Source: Streptomyces cupreus
GTDB lineage: Bacteria > Actinomycetota > Actinomycetes > Streptomycetales > Streptomycetaceae
Direction: 5' to 3'
Assembly (NCBI RefSeq): GCF_014257025.1
Contig: NZ_JACMSF010000029.1
Location: forward strand, 1 to 64,000
DNA length: 64,000 bases
The position numbers were made by a program, and so were the translations under genes. Below the pieces are notes generated by a model that made no database searches, had not been told where the DNA came from, and saw only the letters and a list, made by a program, of their open reading frames with translations. Positions 28,439 to 37,367 of the stretch are shown here, in pieces. Every line of letters begins with the position of its first letter. Position 1 is the first letter of the stretch.

Positions 28439-28537
28439 GAGACGCTCCTCCGGCTCGCCCGGCAACGGGTCAACGTGCTGTTCGCGATGCTCCGCGACGG
28501 CACCTTCTACGAACCCAGAACCCCACGCCTGGCTTGA
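28439..28537 (+). pseudogene. IS110-family transposase, C-terminal remnant
   Basis: The last 32 codons, ETLLRLARQRVNVLFAMLRD followed by GTFYEP, resemble the C-terminus of IS110/IS116-type transposases. Everything upstream is gone. It abuts the broken end of the PhoX-like gene on the other strand, suggesting that this element caused that truncation. Confidence 0.5.
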
Positions 28538-29034
28538 CGAAAGACATAGAGGCACCCCCCACGGGTCGGTCTCGTAGCGTAGCCGGTGTCGACCTCCTCG
28601 CAGGACAGCCAGGTGTTCCTGGGGGTGGAGCCGCCGGCGCAGTTGCGGTTGGTGCCGCCGAGGATCCGGTACGCGCCCGTGATCTGAGCATTGCTGTCGA
28701 ACTTCACCGCGCTGACTCCGCCGCCACCGCTGCCGACTTCGGCGTTGGAGACGTAGACCCAGCCGGTGCCGTCGGCGAAGCACTCACCGCCGTCGGGGGC
28801 GTTGTGCCAGGTGTAGCCGGTGCCGGACACCGTCTGGCCTGAGCGGGCGATCACCCGGCTGGTGAAACCGGCCGGAAGCATGATGCCGTTGGCGTCCGCC
28901 GTCTGAAGCTCGCCGTACGGGCTGGGCCCAGGGAGAGCGGGATACGCGACGGCCGCCTGCCGCCACAGGGATCCGGAAAAGGCAGCTGCCCCGACACCGA
29001 TGACGGCGGCGCGAAGCAGGGTAAGGCGTTCCAT
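28507..29034 (-). pseudogene. PhoX-like (DUF839) phosphatase, N-terminal half only
   Basis: ATG 29034, with GGAG 6-7 nt upstream, opens MERLTLLRAAVIGVGAAAF, a Tat-like export signal. The start of the beta-propeller follows (ADANGIMLPAGFTSRVIARS, GYTWHNAPDGGECFADG, NTWLSCEEVDTGY). At about 28,565 a frameshift removes the correct reading (YETDPWG in another frame) and the frame ends soon after. Intact homologues are about 370-400 residues, so half is missing. The ancestor was an exported calcium-dependent phosphatase or related propeller protein. Confidence 0.7.
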
Positions 29035-29236
29035 TCGGTCTCCTTCGGCTCACGTGGAGATCTGGGTCAATTGCCGTTTCACCTTTGCCGACTGGTCACG
29101 TGGAGAATAGGAAGTCCGCACTCGGGACGATAAGAATCCGGAGAATGAACTGTTGTCGGCCACTTGGTTGGTGAAAATCATGCAGAATCGGTTTGGCCGC
29201 GATCAATTGAACAGTGGGGAGAGCGAAGGCGAAGAA

Positions 29237-29266
29237 CGGCCGCCCGGCGCGAGCGCCGAGCGGCCG
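29237..29266 (-). terminator. Stem-loop terminator of the subtilase gene
   Basis: CGGCCGCCCGGCGC (29237-29250) pairs with 29253-29266 with one G-T mismatch, 25 nt past the subtilase stop. The innermost pairs must open to give a loop of about four bases. Confidence 0.6.
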
Positions 29267-29290
29267 TGATGCTGTGATGCCGTGGGTGTG

Positions 29291-30500
29291 TCAGAACAGC
29301 GAGTAGAGGAGCTTGTTCGGCGAGCCGCTGCCGGCGCTCTGGACGACGCCGCTGGTGGCGCTCGCCGCCAGAGCATCGCTCACCTGCTGCGGGGTGGCCG
29401 AGGGATGGCCGGAGAGGTAGAGCGCGGCGACACCCGCGACGTGCGGGGTGGCCATCGAGGTGCCGCTGATGGTGTTGGTCGCGGTGTCGCCGGTGTTCCA
29501 GGCGGAGGTGATGCCCACACCGGGGGCGAAGAGATCCAGGCAGGTGCCGTAGTTGGACCAGGACGCCTTTGTGTCGGTCCGGTCCGTCGCTCCGACCGTG
29601 ATCGCCTCCGGCACCCGGGCCGGGGAGTACCTGCAGGCGTCCTGCGCCCGGCCGGCGATGTTGCCGTTGCCCGCGGCGACCGCGTAGCTGACACCGGACG
29701 CGATGGAGTTCTGCACGGCCGCGTCGAGGGAGGAGTTGGCGCCGCCGCCGAGGCTCATGTTGGCCACGGCGGGCTTGACGGCGTTGGCGGTCACCCAATC
29801 GATACCGGCGATCACCCCGGAGATGGTCCCGGAGCCCTCACAGTTGAGGACGCGTACGCCGACGACCGAAGCGGCCTTGGCCACGCCGTATGTCGATCCT
29901 GCGGCGGTTCCGGCGACATGGGTGCCATGGCCGTTGCAGTCGTTGCCGTTCTGGCCGTCCCCGACGGTGTCGGTGCCGACGCTGGCGCGTCCGCCGAACT
30001 CGCTGTGCGTGGTCCGTATTCCGGTATCGATGACGTACACATGGACGTTGGAGGCTGTGGTGTTGTACGTGTACGTCCCGTCCAGCGGCAGTTGGCGCTG
30101 GTCGACGCGGTCCAGTCCCCAAGTCGGGTTTGACTGGGTGGCGTTGACGTGCACCTCTGCGTCCTGCTCGACATAGGCGACGCGGGGGTCGGCGGCGAGC
30201 CGGTGGGCCTGGGCGGCGGTCATCTTCACCGCGAAACCGCGTACCGAGGAGCGGTACACGTGGGTGAGATCGCCGTCGTACGTGTCGGCGAGGTCTTCCG
30301 AGGCCGCTCGGACGGACGCCTTGGGGGTCTCCTTGAGGACGGCGATCCAGCTGTCGGATATCGCGGTCGTGGGCGGTGCTGTGCGGATGGCGGGGTGATC
30401 CGCACGATCCGCACTGTGTGCGGGGGAAGGCCGCGAGGAGTCCTGCTGCGAGCGCGGCGGCCGGGATGAGCGCGCGAAGTCTCCGCGTGGAGACTCTCAT
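29291..30500 (-). pseudogene. Secreted S8 subtilisin-like protease with a frameshift after the signal peptide
   Basis: ATG 30500 opens a signal peptide (RRLRALIPAAALAAGLLAAF). The frame then shifts at about 30,400-30,440. The I9 propeptide (SDSWIAVLKETPKASVRAAS, GFAVKMTAAQAHRLAADP) and the whole mature enzyme are intact in the next frame. Counting from a GTG at 30259, the catalytic residues are Asp78 (VYVIDTG), His111 (NGHGTHVAG) and Ser near 267 (GTSMATPHVAG). The mature part is of the proteinase-K/aqualysin type, about 280 residues. With one indel between export signal and enzyme, secretion should fail unless the indel is a sequence error. Confidence 0.8.
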
Positions 30501-31139
30501 GGTGATGAACCAGACCTTTCGTTGTCCGGGTTACGGGCAATTCGGGTCGTACGGGGTGCTGCCGCTCGGGGTCGCCGAGCGGCTCCTGGCGACGGGTGGT
30601 CAGGCCGTACCCAGGGACGTACAAGCCGCCAACTACGGCTTATGGGCCGTGATTTCGGCGGCACTGTGAGCCGCCGAAACTCTCCCACGAGCGATCAAGC
30701 GCCACAAGAGCTTGACTGGACTCTGTCATGCCCGCAGCTCGGGCGGATACACCCGGTGAAGGGTTGGTGAGGTGGGGTCAGGTCGGTTGTCACGACAGGC
30801 GCTTGCGCGAAGGTGAGGAAATCCGATGCGCCAAGGATGTTCTGGGGGACCGGAGACCAGGAACCTCCAGTAGCTCGGGCACCGGCACCATCATCGGAGG
30901 CTACGCACGGCCCTCCATGCTCGGCTCCGCCCGTTCCCCTTCCGCGGCGCGGAGTTCGCCAGCCAGGCACTCTCCGGATCGGAGCCGCGTGGCTCGAGCG
31001 AGGTCGCGTTTCAGATCGTCCAGGGCGCGGCGGGCCGCGGCGATGCGCCGGAGCAGCAGTTGCTCGTTTTCGGGGCGGTGGTCCGGCGCCGCACTTCTGT
31101 CGCTTCCCCCCAACCCGCCTCCCGTGCCTCGTCAAAGGT
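30501..31139. other. Region without a confident gene
   Basis: About 640 nt. The best candidate is a minus-strand frame at 30901-31113 with a charged helix (LLLRRIAAARRALDDLKRDL), but it starts with TTG and lacks a clear ribosome site. The first 150 nt must carry the subtilase promoter. Nothing else is recognised. Confidence 0.3.
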
Positions 31140-31505
31140 AGGTGAGGACGACGCCGATGAGGATGTTGGCGAGGACGAAATGCGCCACAGGTCTGGGCAG
31201 TTCGCCTTCCCCGAAGCTGTGGACTCCTTCAGGGTCCAGCCGTCGGTGAGGGCCTCGCCCAAGTGGTGGGGAAGAAGCGCACGGCGAAGCCGCCGTGCTC
31301 GAAGTCGTCCCCGTGAGCGTTACCAGCGCCGTGGCGCCCATCGCTGGTGTGGCGGATGGCGTGGACGAACATCCCGCCTGGCCGCAGCACGCTGTCGGAC
31401 CTCGTCGAGGGCTGCGTGATTCTCCTTGTCGGTGAAGGGGTCGCCTCCGCAGGCGATTAGGCGCATCGCGAAGGTCTCGATGGGCAGGCCCGCCTGGTCG
31501 AGCAC
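31140..31505 (-). pseudogene. Class I SAM methyltransferase, C-terminal remnant
   Basis: LPIETFAMRLIACGGDPFTD and then, in other frames, GMFVHAIRHTSDG, FAVRFFP and LTDGWTLKEVHSFGEGELPR are recognisable as the last third of a small SAM-dependent methyltransferase. At least two shifts are needed to join them, and the SAM-binding motif I is absent. Confidence 0.5.
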
Positions 31506-31596
31506 CCGGCGACCCGGTCAGCGGCAGGCTAGGCATTCGGACAGTCGGTCGACCAGCAGCTCCAGCATCACGCGTTGCAGGTGTCGACCGCGTTGG

Positions 31597-32307
31597 TCAG
31601 CTACAGCAGTCGCCTCCGGGGCGGCAGCCGCACACGCCTGCGTCGGCACCGGCAGGCGCCACCACGTGGGCCGGGGTGGTACAGCACCCCTTGCCCTGCC
31701 AGGCGTCGCGGCCCTCCTTGACCGCGATGGCAGCAATCACCAGAGCGGCAGCCGGATCGGCCCACGACCACCCCAGGGTGGCGTTGAGGACCAGGCCGAC
31801 CAGCAGCGCCGCGGACAGGTACGTGCACAGCAGGGTCTGTTTGGAGTCGGCGACGGCCGAGGCAGATCCGATCTCACGCCCGGCGCGGCGCTGGGCGGCG
31901 GACAGGAACGGCATGACCAGCAGGGAGAGGGCGGCCAGCGCAATGCCGATGACCGAGCGCTCGGCCTGACCAGTGCCGACGAGCGCGCGGACGGACTCGA
32001 TGGCGACGTAGATGGCGAGGGCGAAGAAGGAGACGGCGATGATCCGCAGTGTGTGCTGCTCGCGGGCTTCCCGGACGGCGTGGTCGGCCGCGGAGAACTG
32101 CCAGAAGACCGCCGCGGCGGAGGACACCTCGATCATGGAGTCGAGGCCGAAGCCGATCAGCGCGGTGGAGGAGGCGAGGGTTCCCGCCGTGATCGCGACG
32201 ATCGCCTCGATGACGTTGTAGGTGATCGTCGCGGCGACCAGCAGGCGTATGCGGCGGGTCAGCGCATCCCGGCGGGCCCGGCTGGGGGCGGGGGACAGCG
32301 CGGCCAC
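31597..32307 (-). CDS. Cation diffusion facilitator-like metal exporter with Cys-rich tail
   Basis: A 236-residue membrane protein with five or six helices (LLVAATITYNVIEAIVAITA, ALIGFGLDSMIEVSSAAAVF). The GFGLDSMIE segment corresponds to the metal-binding helix of CDF-like transporters, and NATLGWSWADPAAALVIAAI to the second site. The C-terminus is Cys-rich (GKGCCTT, GVCGCRPGGDCC), unusual and suited to soft metals. The GTG at 32307 directly follows the stop of the CmtR-like repressor gene, giving a tight two-gene operon. It probably exports Cd, Pb or Zn. Confidence 0.8.
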   Translation of the reverse strand: MAALSPAPSRARRDALTRRIRLLVAATITYNVIEAIVAITAGTLASSTALIGFGLDSMIEVSSAAAVFWQFSAADHAVREAREQHTLRIIAVSFFALAIYVAIESVRALVGTGQAERSVIGIALAALSLLVMPFLSAAQRRAGREIGSASAVADSKQTLLCTYLSAALLVGLVLNATLGWSWADPAAALVIAAIAVKEGRDAWQGKGCCTTPAHVVAPAGADAGVCGCRPGGDCCS

Positions 32308-32643
32308 TCAGCAGCACTCCTTCTCGTCCGCGTCCGGGCAGGTGCGGTCCGCCTCGACGGCGACGACCGCCGTGCGGAGGTCGTCCAGGGCGTGCCCGAG
32401 ACGTTCGTCGGCGAGTTCGTAGCGGGTGCGCCGTCCGTCGGGGGCGGTGACGACGAGGCCGCAGTCCCGCAGGCACGCGAGGTGGTTGGACAGCCGGGTG
32501 CGGGAGATGCCCAGCACATCGGCGAGGTCGGCGGGGTAGGCCGGAGCCTCGCGCAGGGCGATCAGGATGCGGCAGCGGATCGGATCGGCCAGGGCGCGTC
32601 CGAACCGAGCGAGTACTTCGATGTCGGCAACGAGAGTCAGCAC
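32308..32643 (-). CDS. cmtR: CmtR-like ArsR-family Cd/Pb-sensing repressor
   Basis: A 111-residue winged-helix repressor. Its cysteines fall at positions 24, 57, 61 and 102, the same numbers as in Mycobacterium tuberculosis CmtR, where Cys57, Cys61 and Cys102 bind Cd(II)/Pb(II). Here they lie in DPIRCRIL, HLACLRDCGLVV and DRTCPDAD. A C-terminal ECC adds two further cysteines. The start is GTG 32643. A 28-bp near-palindrome lies 13 nt upstream, a natural operator. It is the first gene of an operon with the exporter, so metal binding should derepress export. Confidence 0.88.
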   Translation of the reverse strand: MLTLVADIEVLARFGRALADPIRCRILIALREAPAYPADLADVLGISRTRLSNHLACLRDCGLVVTAPDGRRTRYELADERLGHALDDLRTAVVAVEADRTCPDADEKECC

Positions 32644-32655
32644 GGCTCAACGATA

Positions 32656-32683
32656 CAAGGAATCCTGAATTCAGGAATTCTTG
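32656..32683. promoter_or_regulatory. Operator palindrome of the CmtR-like repressor
   Basis: A 28-bp inverted repeat centred on GAATTC: the left half CAAGGAATCCTGAA matches the complement of the right half at 12 of 14 positions. It lies immediately upstream of the repressor start, where ArsR-family operators overlap the promoter. Confidence 0.75.
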
Positions 32684-32761
32684 GACTGTCTCGCCTGCTT
32701 CAGTGACGAGACGACCGGCAGCACATCGACACAGAAGCATGAACACCCCTCCCCCGCCTCC

Positions 32762-32965
32762 TCACCCCGCAGGCTCATGGACGTCTGCGATGGCCACATC
32801 CGGCACCAGGGCCGGCATATCGGCCAGAGCGCGGGCGATCGAGACCCGCCGCGCCCAACCGGACGACGGATACGCATCCTCGCCGACGAGCGACTCGCGG
32901 CCACGGGGAAGTCGCTCGGCGCACTGGTGGATCTGCGCCACCTCCACAGTTGACCGGCACCCCAT
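32762..32965 (-). pseudogene. ABC-transporter ATPase fragment (degenerate)
   Basis: The segment AQIHQCAERLPRGRESLVGE and then ARRVSIARALADMPALV parallels the region before and after the ABC signature of exporter ATPases. The signature itself has decayed (SSGWARR instead of LSGGxxQR), and Walker A is absent. It is a fossil between the CmtR operon and the first zinc importer. Confidence 0.4.
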
Positions 32966-32982
32966 CCATGCTGGATGCTAAA

Positions 32983-32997
32983 TGAAAATGATTTCCA
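32983..32997 (+). promoter_or_regulatory. Zur box upstream of the first zinc importer
   Basis: TGAAAATGATTTCCA matches the Streptomyces Zur 15-mer TGAAAATGATTTTCA at 14 of 15 positions. It lies 33 nt before the GTG of the binding-protein gene, in a repressing position. Confidence 0.75.
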
Positions 32998-33029
32998 CGT
33001 TCGTTAGTCCGATCGGTCAGAGGAGTACC

Positions 33030-33983
33030 GTGCACCACCCCCAGCGCCTAACCGCGGCCGCCGCTCTCGCAGCGGTCGTCGCCACCTCGCTCACCGCCTG
33101 CGGCACCAGTGCCGACGCCGACAGCGGCGACGCCCAGGGCGGCGGCACGGTCAAGGTCGTGGCCACCACGACCCAGGTCGCCGACTTCGTCCGCAACATC
33201 GGCGGGGACCGGGTGACGGTCACCCAGCTGGTCAAGCCCAATGCCTCGCCCCACGAGTACGAGCCGACCCCGGCCGCGCTGCAGGCGATCGGCGAGGCCG
33301 CGCTGCTGGTGAAGAACGGCGTGGGCCTGGAGGACGAGTGGCTGCCCAGGACCATTGAGGCGTCCGGCTTCGACGGTGAACCCGTCGACACCAGCACGGG
33401 CATCACCCTGCGTCAGGGCGAGGACCACGAAACCGGCGAGACCGCCGATGACCCGCACATCTGGCACAATCCGCTCTACGTCAAGATCATGAGCGAGACC
33501 ATCGAGAAGGCTCTGATCAGGGCCGACCCGTCACACAAGGCGGACTACCAGGACAACTTCACGGCGTACGCGGCCAAGCTGGACGCCCTCGACAAGGGCA
33601 TCGCGGGGCAGATCAACTCCCTGCCCGCCGACGACCGCAAGCTCGTCACCAACCACGACGCCTTCGGCTACTACATCGACCGCTACCACCTCACGTATGT
33701 CGGTTCGGTCATCCCCGACTTCAGCGACCAGGCCGAACTGTCGGGCAGTCAGCTGGACAGCCTGGTGGAGAGGATCAAGAAGCAGAAGGTGAAGGCCGTC
33801 TTCGGCGAGACCTCGCTGCCCCCGAAGACCGCCCAGGCCATCGGCCGCCAGTCCGGGGTGAAGGTGGTCGCGGGCGACGGCTCGCTGTACGGCGATTCGC
33901 TCGGCCCGAAGGGGTCGGCGGGCGACACCTACCTCAAGAGCATGGAGTTCAACACCACGACGATCGTGGACGCCCTGAAGTGA
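33030..33983 (+). CDS. znuA: Zinc ABC importer 1, substrate-binding lipoprotein
   Basis: A 317-residue cluster-9 (TroA/ZnuA) binding protein. It has a lipoprotein signal (AAVVATSLTAC, lipobox Cys) and then the four metal ligands in order: His in NASPHEYEP (about 75), His in DDPHIWHNP (about 143), His in VTNHDAFGYY (about 209) and Asp in LYGDSLG (about 289). The His3Asp set is the zinc type. GTG 33030 is preferred because AGAGGAG lies upstream; an ATG at 32982 is in frame but overlaps the Zur box. It is the first gene of a four-gene operon whose members overlap. Confidence 0.9.
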   Translation: MHHPQRLTAAAALAAVVATSLTACGTSADADSGDAQGGGTVKVVATTTQVADFVRNIGGDRVTVTQLVKPNASPHEYEPTPAALQAIGEAALLVKNGVGLEDEWLPRTIEASGFDGEPVDTSTGITLRQGEDHETGETADDPHIWHNPLYVKIMSETIEKALIRADPSHKADYQDNFTAYAAKLDALDKGIAGQINSLPADDRKLVTNHDAFGYYIDRYHLTYVGSVIPDFSDQAELSGSQLDSLVERIKKQKVKAVFGETSLPPKTAQAIGRQSGVKVVAGDGSLYGDSLGPKGSAGDTYLKSMEFNTTTIVDALK

Positions 33984-34777
33984 CCCCCACCGCCGCCCTC
34001 GTACCCCAGCAGCGCGCCGAGGACGGTCCGCCACCGGCGATCGTCTTCCACCACGCCACCCTGGCCTATGGCTCCGCGACCGTACTGCGCGATGTGCACG
34101 GCACGGTGCCCGCGGGCCAGGCCACCGCCCTCGTCGGGCCCAACGGCGCGGGCAAGTCCACCCTCATCAAGGCCGCGCTCGGCCTGGTCACGGTCGCCGC
34201 CGGCTCCGTCACCGTGCGCGGGCAGCGCCCGGCCGCCGCCCGCTCCCGCACCGCCTACGTCCCGCAGGCAGACACCCTCGACCCCGAATTCCCCGTCACC
34301 GTCGGCCAAGTGGTGCTCATGGGCCGCTACCGGGCGGCGGGCTGGCTGCGCCGCCCCGGGAAACGCGACCGGGCCATCGCCGCCGACGCCCTGGACCTGG
34401 TGGGGCTCGCCGACCGGGCCCGGGACCGCTTCGGCACCCTCTCCGGCGGCCAGCGCCAGCGGGTCCTGCTGGCCCGCGCCATCGCCCAGCAGGCCGACGT
34501 ACTCCTCCTCGACGAGCCGTTCAACGGCGTGGACGCCGTCAGCCGCGACGCGCTGCTCGGCGCGCTGCGCGAACTGCTGGCGGGCGGCGCCGCGGTCCTC
34601 GTCTCCACCCACGACCTGTCGGTCGCGCACGCCCTCTGCCGGCAGGTCTGTCTGCTCAACGGGCGGCAGTACGCGTTCGGCCCGCCGGAGCGGACGCTGA
34701 CCGCCGACAATCTCCGCTGCTGTTACGGCGCGCACGTGCTCGAAGTCGACGGCAGCACCTTCGTGGCGGGGATGTGA
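33980..34777 (+). CDS. znuC: Zinc ABC importer 1, ATPase
   Basis: A 265-residue ABC ATPase. Walker A is GPNGAGKST, the signature LSGGQRQRV, Walker B VLLLDEPFNGVD and the switch His STHD. The GTG at 33980 overlaps the stop of the binding-protein gene by 4 nt. The characteristic GRYRAAGWLRRP after the Q-loop is shared with metal-type (Mn/Zn) ATPases. It powers the two membrane proteins encoded downstream. Confidence 0.9.
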   Translation: MTPTAALVPQQRAEDGPPPAIVFHHATLAYGSATVLRDVHGTVPAGQATALVGPNGAGKSTLIKAALGLVTVAAGSVTVRGQRPAAARSRTAYVPQADTLDPEFPVTVGQVVLMGRYRAAGWLRRPGKRDRAIAADALDLVGLADRARDRFGTLSGGQRQRVLLARAIAQQADVLLLDEPFNGVDAVSRDALLGALRELLAGGAAVLVSTHDLSVAHALCRQVCLLNGRQYAFGPPERTLTADNLRCCYGAHVLEVDGSTFVAGM

Positions 34778-35619
34778 TGGGCTCTCCGCTCACCGACCCC
34801 TTCCAGGTGCCGTACATGGCCCGTGCCCTCGTGGAGTTGCTGATCCTGGGCGTACTGGGTGGCGCGGTCGGCGTCTTCGTCCTCGTACGCCGTCTCGCGT
34901 ACGTCGCCGACGCGCTCACGCACACTGTCTTCCCCGGTGTCGTGGTGGGCTTCGCCGCCGGGGCCGCGGACGGGGTCTTCTGGGGTGCCCTGGTCGCCGG
35001 GCTGCTCACCGCCGTCCTGCTGACGCTGCTCACCCGCGCGCCCCGCATCAGCGAGGACTCGGCGCTGACCGTCATCCTCACCGCGTTCTTCGGACTCGGC
35101 GTCGTCCTGGTCTCCCGCCAGCACGACTACCGGCATGACCTCAATGCCTTCCTCTTCGGACAGGTGCTCACCGTCACCCGCGCAGAAATCGTGCAGAGCG
35201 CGGTGCTCGCCGCAGGCTGCCTGGCCGCACTGGCGCTCCTCGGGCGGCACTTCGCCCTGCGGGCCTTCGACCCGGACGGGGCCCGCGCCCTGGGCTACCG
35301 AACCTGGCTGCTCGACCTCGCGCTGAACGTCCTGATCGCCCTGGTCGTAGTGGCCGCGGTCCGCGCGGTGGGCACCGTCCTGGTGATCGCGCTGATGATC
35401 GTGCCCGCCGCCTTCGGCCGGCTGCTCTCCCACCGCATCCCGGTCATCGCCGCAATCGGCGGGGCCTTCGGCGCGCTGTGCGGCTGGGCCGGCCTGGCGG
35501 CCAGCTACCAGGCGTCGGTCCGCCACGGCATACAACTGGCCGCCGGACCAGCGGTCGTCCTGCTGATGACGGCCGCGTACGCCCTGCTGCTCGCCGCGCG
35601 GAAGGCGGTACGGGCATGA
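34777..35619 (+). CDS. znuB: Zinc ABC importer 1, permease A
   Basis: A 280-residue ABC-3 family permease with eight or nine hydrophobic segments. It includes VFVLVRRLAYVADALTHTVF, with the GD(A)-H-FPG motif typical of metal permeases, and a C-terminal AARKAVRA tail. The ATG at 34777 shares one base with the preceding stop. One of two different permeases in this operon, which suggests a heterodimeric channel as in Sit/Ytg-type systems. Confidence 0.87.
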   Translation: MGSPLTDPFQVPYMARALVELLILGVLGGAVGVFVLVRRLAYVADALTHTVFPGVVVGFAAGAADGVFWGALVAGLLTAVLLTLLTRAPRISEDSALTVILTAFFGLGVVLVSRQHDYRHDLNAFLFGQVLTVTRAEIVQSAVLAAGCLAALALLGRHFALRAFDPDGARALGYRTWLLDLALNVLIALVVVAAVRAVGTVLVIALMIVPAAFGRLLSHRIPVIAAIGGAFGALCGWAGLAASYQASVRHGIQLAAGPAVVLLMTAAYALLLAARKAVRA

Positions 35620-36455
35620 GCTGGCTCGACTCCTACACCCACCGCGCGCTGCTGGAGGCCGCACTGGTCGGCGCCGTGTGCGGCGCGATCGGCGTCCATG
35701 TCGTCCTGCGCCGCATGGGTTTCTTCACGATGGCCATGACCCACGCCACCTTCCCCGGCGTCGTCCTCGCCGCCGTGGCCGGCATCGACATCTACCTCGG
35801 CGGCGCCGCCATGGGCGTGCTGGTCTGCCTGTGCGTTCTTGCCGTCTCCCGCCGCCGCGACCAGGGCGCCACCACCGCGACCGGCATAGTGCTGACCGCC
35901 GGCTTCGCCCTCGGCGTCGCCCTGCTGTCCGCCTCCGACGGCTTCAGCCGCGACCTCGAAGCCTTCATGACCGGCTCCATCGTCACCGTCACCGGGCACG
36001 ACCTCGCCGTGACGGCCGGTGTGGGCGCGCTGGTGCTGCTGGTACTCGCCGCCCTCCACAAAGAGCTTGTCTACGGCTCCTTCGACCCCGACGGCCAGCG
36101 CGCCGCCGGATACCCCGTGGCCGCCCTCGACCTCCTCCTACTGGTCCTCATCGAGGCCGTCATCGTCGTCACCGCACCCGCCATCGGCGTCATGCTCGCC
36201 ATGGCCCTCATCGTCGGCCCCGCCGCCACCGCCCGCCTGTGGACCGACCGCATCGGCACCACCCTGCCGCTGTCCATGGCCATCGGCACCGGCTCCTGCG
36301 CCCTCGGACTCGCCCTGTCCACCCACTGGGACCTCGCCGCCGGCGGCACCATCAGCCTCGTCGTCGCCGCCGTCTTCCTCGTCTCTCTGGCCCTGTCCCC
36401 GCACAGCAGCCCGCTCAGGCCGCCCTCACCGCGCCGTGCCGCGTCGACTGGCTGA
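35616..36455 (+). CDS. Zinc ABC importer 1, permease B
   Basis: A 279-residue ABC-3 family permease. RRMGFFTMAMTHATFPGVVL is the counterpart of the A subunit's HTVFPG loop, and VKLxx-like helices follow (ALIVGPAATARLWTDRI near the end). The ATG at 35616 overlaps the previous stop as ATGA. Sequence similarity to permease A is visible but low, so this is an old duplication, not a recent copy. It is the last gene of the Zur-box operon; about 105 nt separate it from the methyltransferase. Confidence 0.87.
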   Translation: MSWLDSYTHRALLEAALVGAVCGAIGVHVVLRRMGFFTMAMTHATFPGVVLAAVAGIDIYLGGAAMGVLVCLCVLAVSRRRDQGATTATGIVLTAGFALGVALLSASDGFSRDLEAFMTGSIVTVTGHDLAVTAGVGALVLLVLAALHKELVYGSFDPDGQRAAGYPVAALDLLLLVLIEAVIVVTAPAIGVMLAMALIVGPAATARLWTDRIGTTLPLSMAIGTGSCALGLALSTHWDLAAGGTISLVVAAVFLVSLALSPHSSPLRPPSPRRAASTG

Positions 36456-36522
36456 GAACATCGGCCTCTACGCAACCACCACCACGGGTGTTCAACGGGA
36501 GCGCCCCGCAAGTACGTTGACG

Positions 36523-36548
36523 ACAACGAAAACCGTTTCATCCGTTGT
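36523..36548. promoter_or_regulatory. Inverted repeat before the methyltransferase operon
   Basis: ACAACG (36523-36528) and CGTTGT (36543-36548) flank a GAAAACCGTTTC core, 13 nt before the methyltransferase ATG. The core resembles half of a Zur box, but overall agreement with the Zur 15-mer is only about half. It could be a weak Zur site or the operator of another regulator. Confidence 0.4.
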
Positions 36549-36560
36549 TAGGAGGTTCCG

Positions 36561-37367
36561 ATGGCCGCTCAGCAGGCCACGATCGGAGAGGTGTTCAGCG
36601 CGGGTGCCGAGGAGTTCGACAGCTGGTCACCCCTGCTGTGGGACCCGGTTGGGCAGGCCACGGTGGACGTGTCGGCTCCTGCCGTCGGCGAGCGGGTGTT
36701 CGACGCCTGCTGCGGGGCCGGCGCATCGGCGCTCCCCGCGGCCCGCGCTGTCGGCCCCGGCGGACTGGTCGACGCGGTGGACCTCTCCGGGGCCCTCGTG
36801 GCGCTCGGCGAGCGGCGGGCGCGGCAGGAGGGCCTGGCGAGCCTGCGGTTCCACCAGCACGACGTGACGGCGTGGACGGCGCCCGAGGGCGGCTACGACC
36901 TGGTGCAGTGCGCGCTGGGTGTGTTCTTCTTCCCGGACATGGACCGCGATACCGCCAAGCTTGCCGGTCTGCTGCGGCCGGGTGGGCGGCTGGCGGTGAC
37001 CGTATGGGAAAAGGGGGCGCTCGGCGGTTGGGGGCGGGCGTTCAAGGGCGCGATCGAGACGGAGCGGGAATGGCCGGGGTCGGCGCAATCGGACCAACTG
37101 GCCCGGATCGACACCGCCGACGCCCTCGCTGCCTGGCTGGAGGCCCTCGGGCTGAGCGACCCCCGGGTCATACGCCGGGATCTCGCCGTGCCGCTGACCC
37201 CGGCGACCGCCTGGGACCTGGCCGTGGGCAGCGGCACCCGCGCCCTGCTCAACGGGCTCGCGCCCGACGCCGTGGAACGCGTCCGCGCCCACTTCACCGC
37301 CACGTTGGAAGCGGACGCGGTGACGGACTTGGACGTCCGGGTCCTGACCGGGACGGCCGTGGCATGA
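36561..37367 (+). CDS. SAM-dependent methyltransferase (UbiE-like)
   Basis: A 268-residue class I methyltransferase: motif I VFDACCGAGASALPAAR (Asp-Ala-Cys-Cys-Gly variant), acidic loop VDAVDLSGALV, post-motif VQCALGVFFFPDMDRD and RPGGRLAVTVWE. ATG 36561 follows GGAGG with 5-nt spacing. The following Cys-rich gene overlaps its stop. Its substrate is unknown. Its position between a zinc importer and a PLP decarboxylase-methyltransferase suggests tailoring of a small molecule linked to metal supply; that is an inference. Confidence 0.8.
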   Translation: MAAQQATIGEVFSAGAEEFDSWSPLLWDPVGQATVDVSAPAVGERVFDACCGAGASALPAARAVGPGGLVDAVDLSGALVALGERRARQEGLASLRFHQHDVTAWTAPEGGYDLVQCALGVFFFPDMDRDTAKLAGLLRPGGRLAVTVWEKGALGGWGRAFKGAIETEREWPGSAQSDQLARIDTADALAAWLEALGLSDPRVIRRDLAVPLTPATAWDLAVGSGTRALLNGLAPDAVERVRAHFTATLEADAVTDLDVRVLTGTAVA

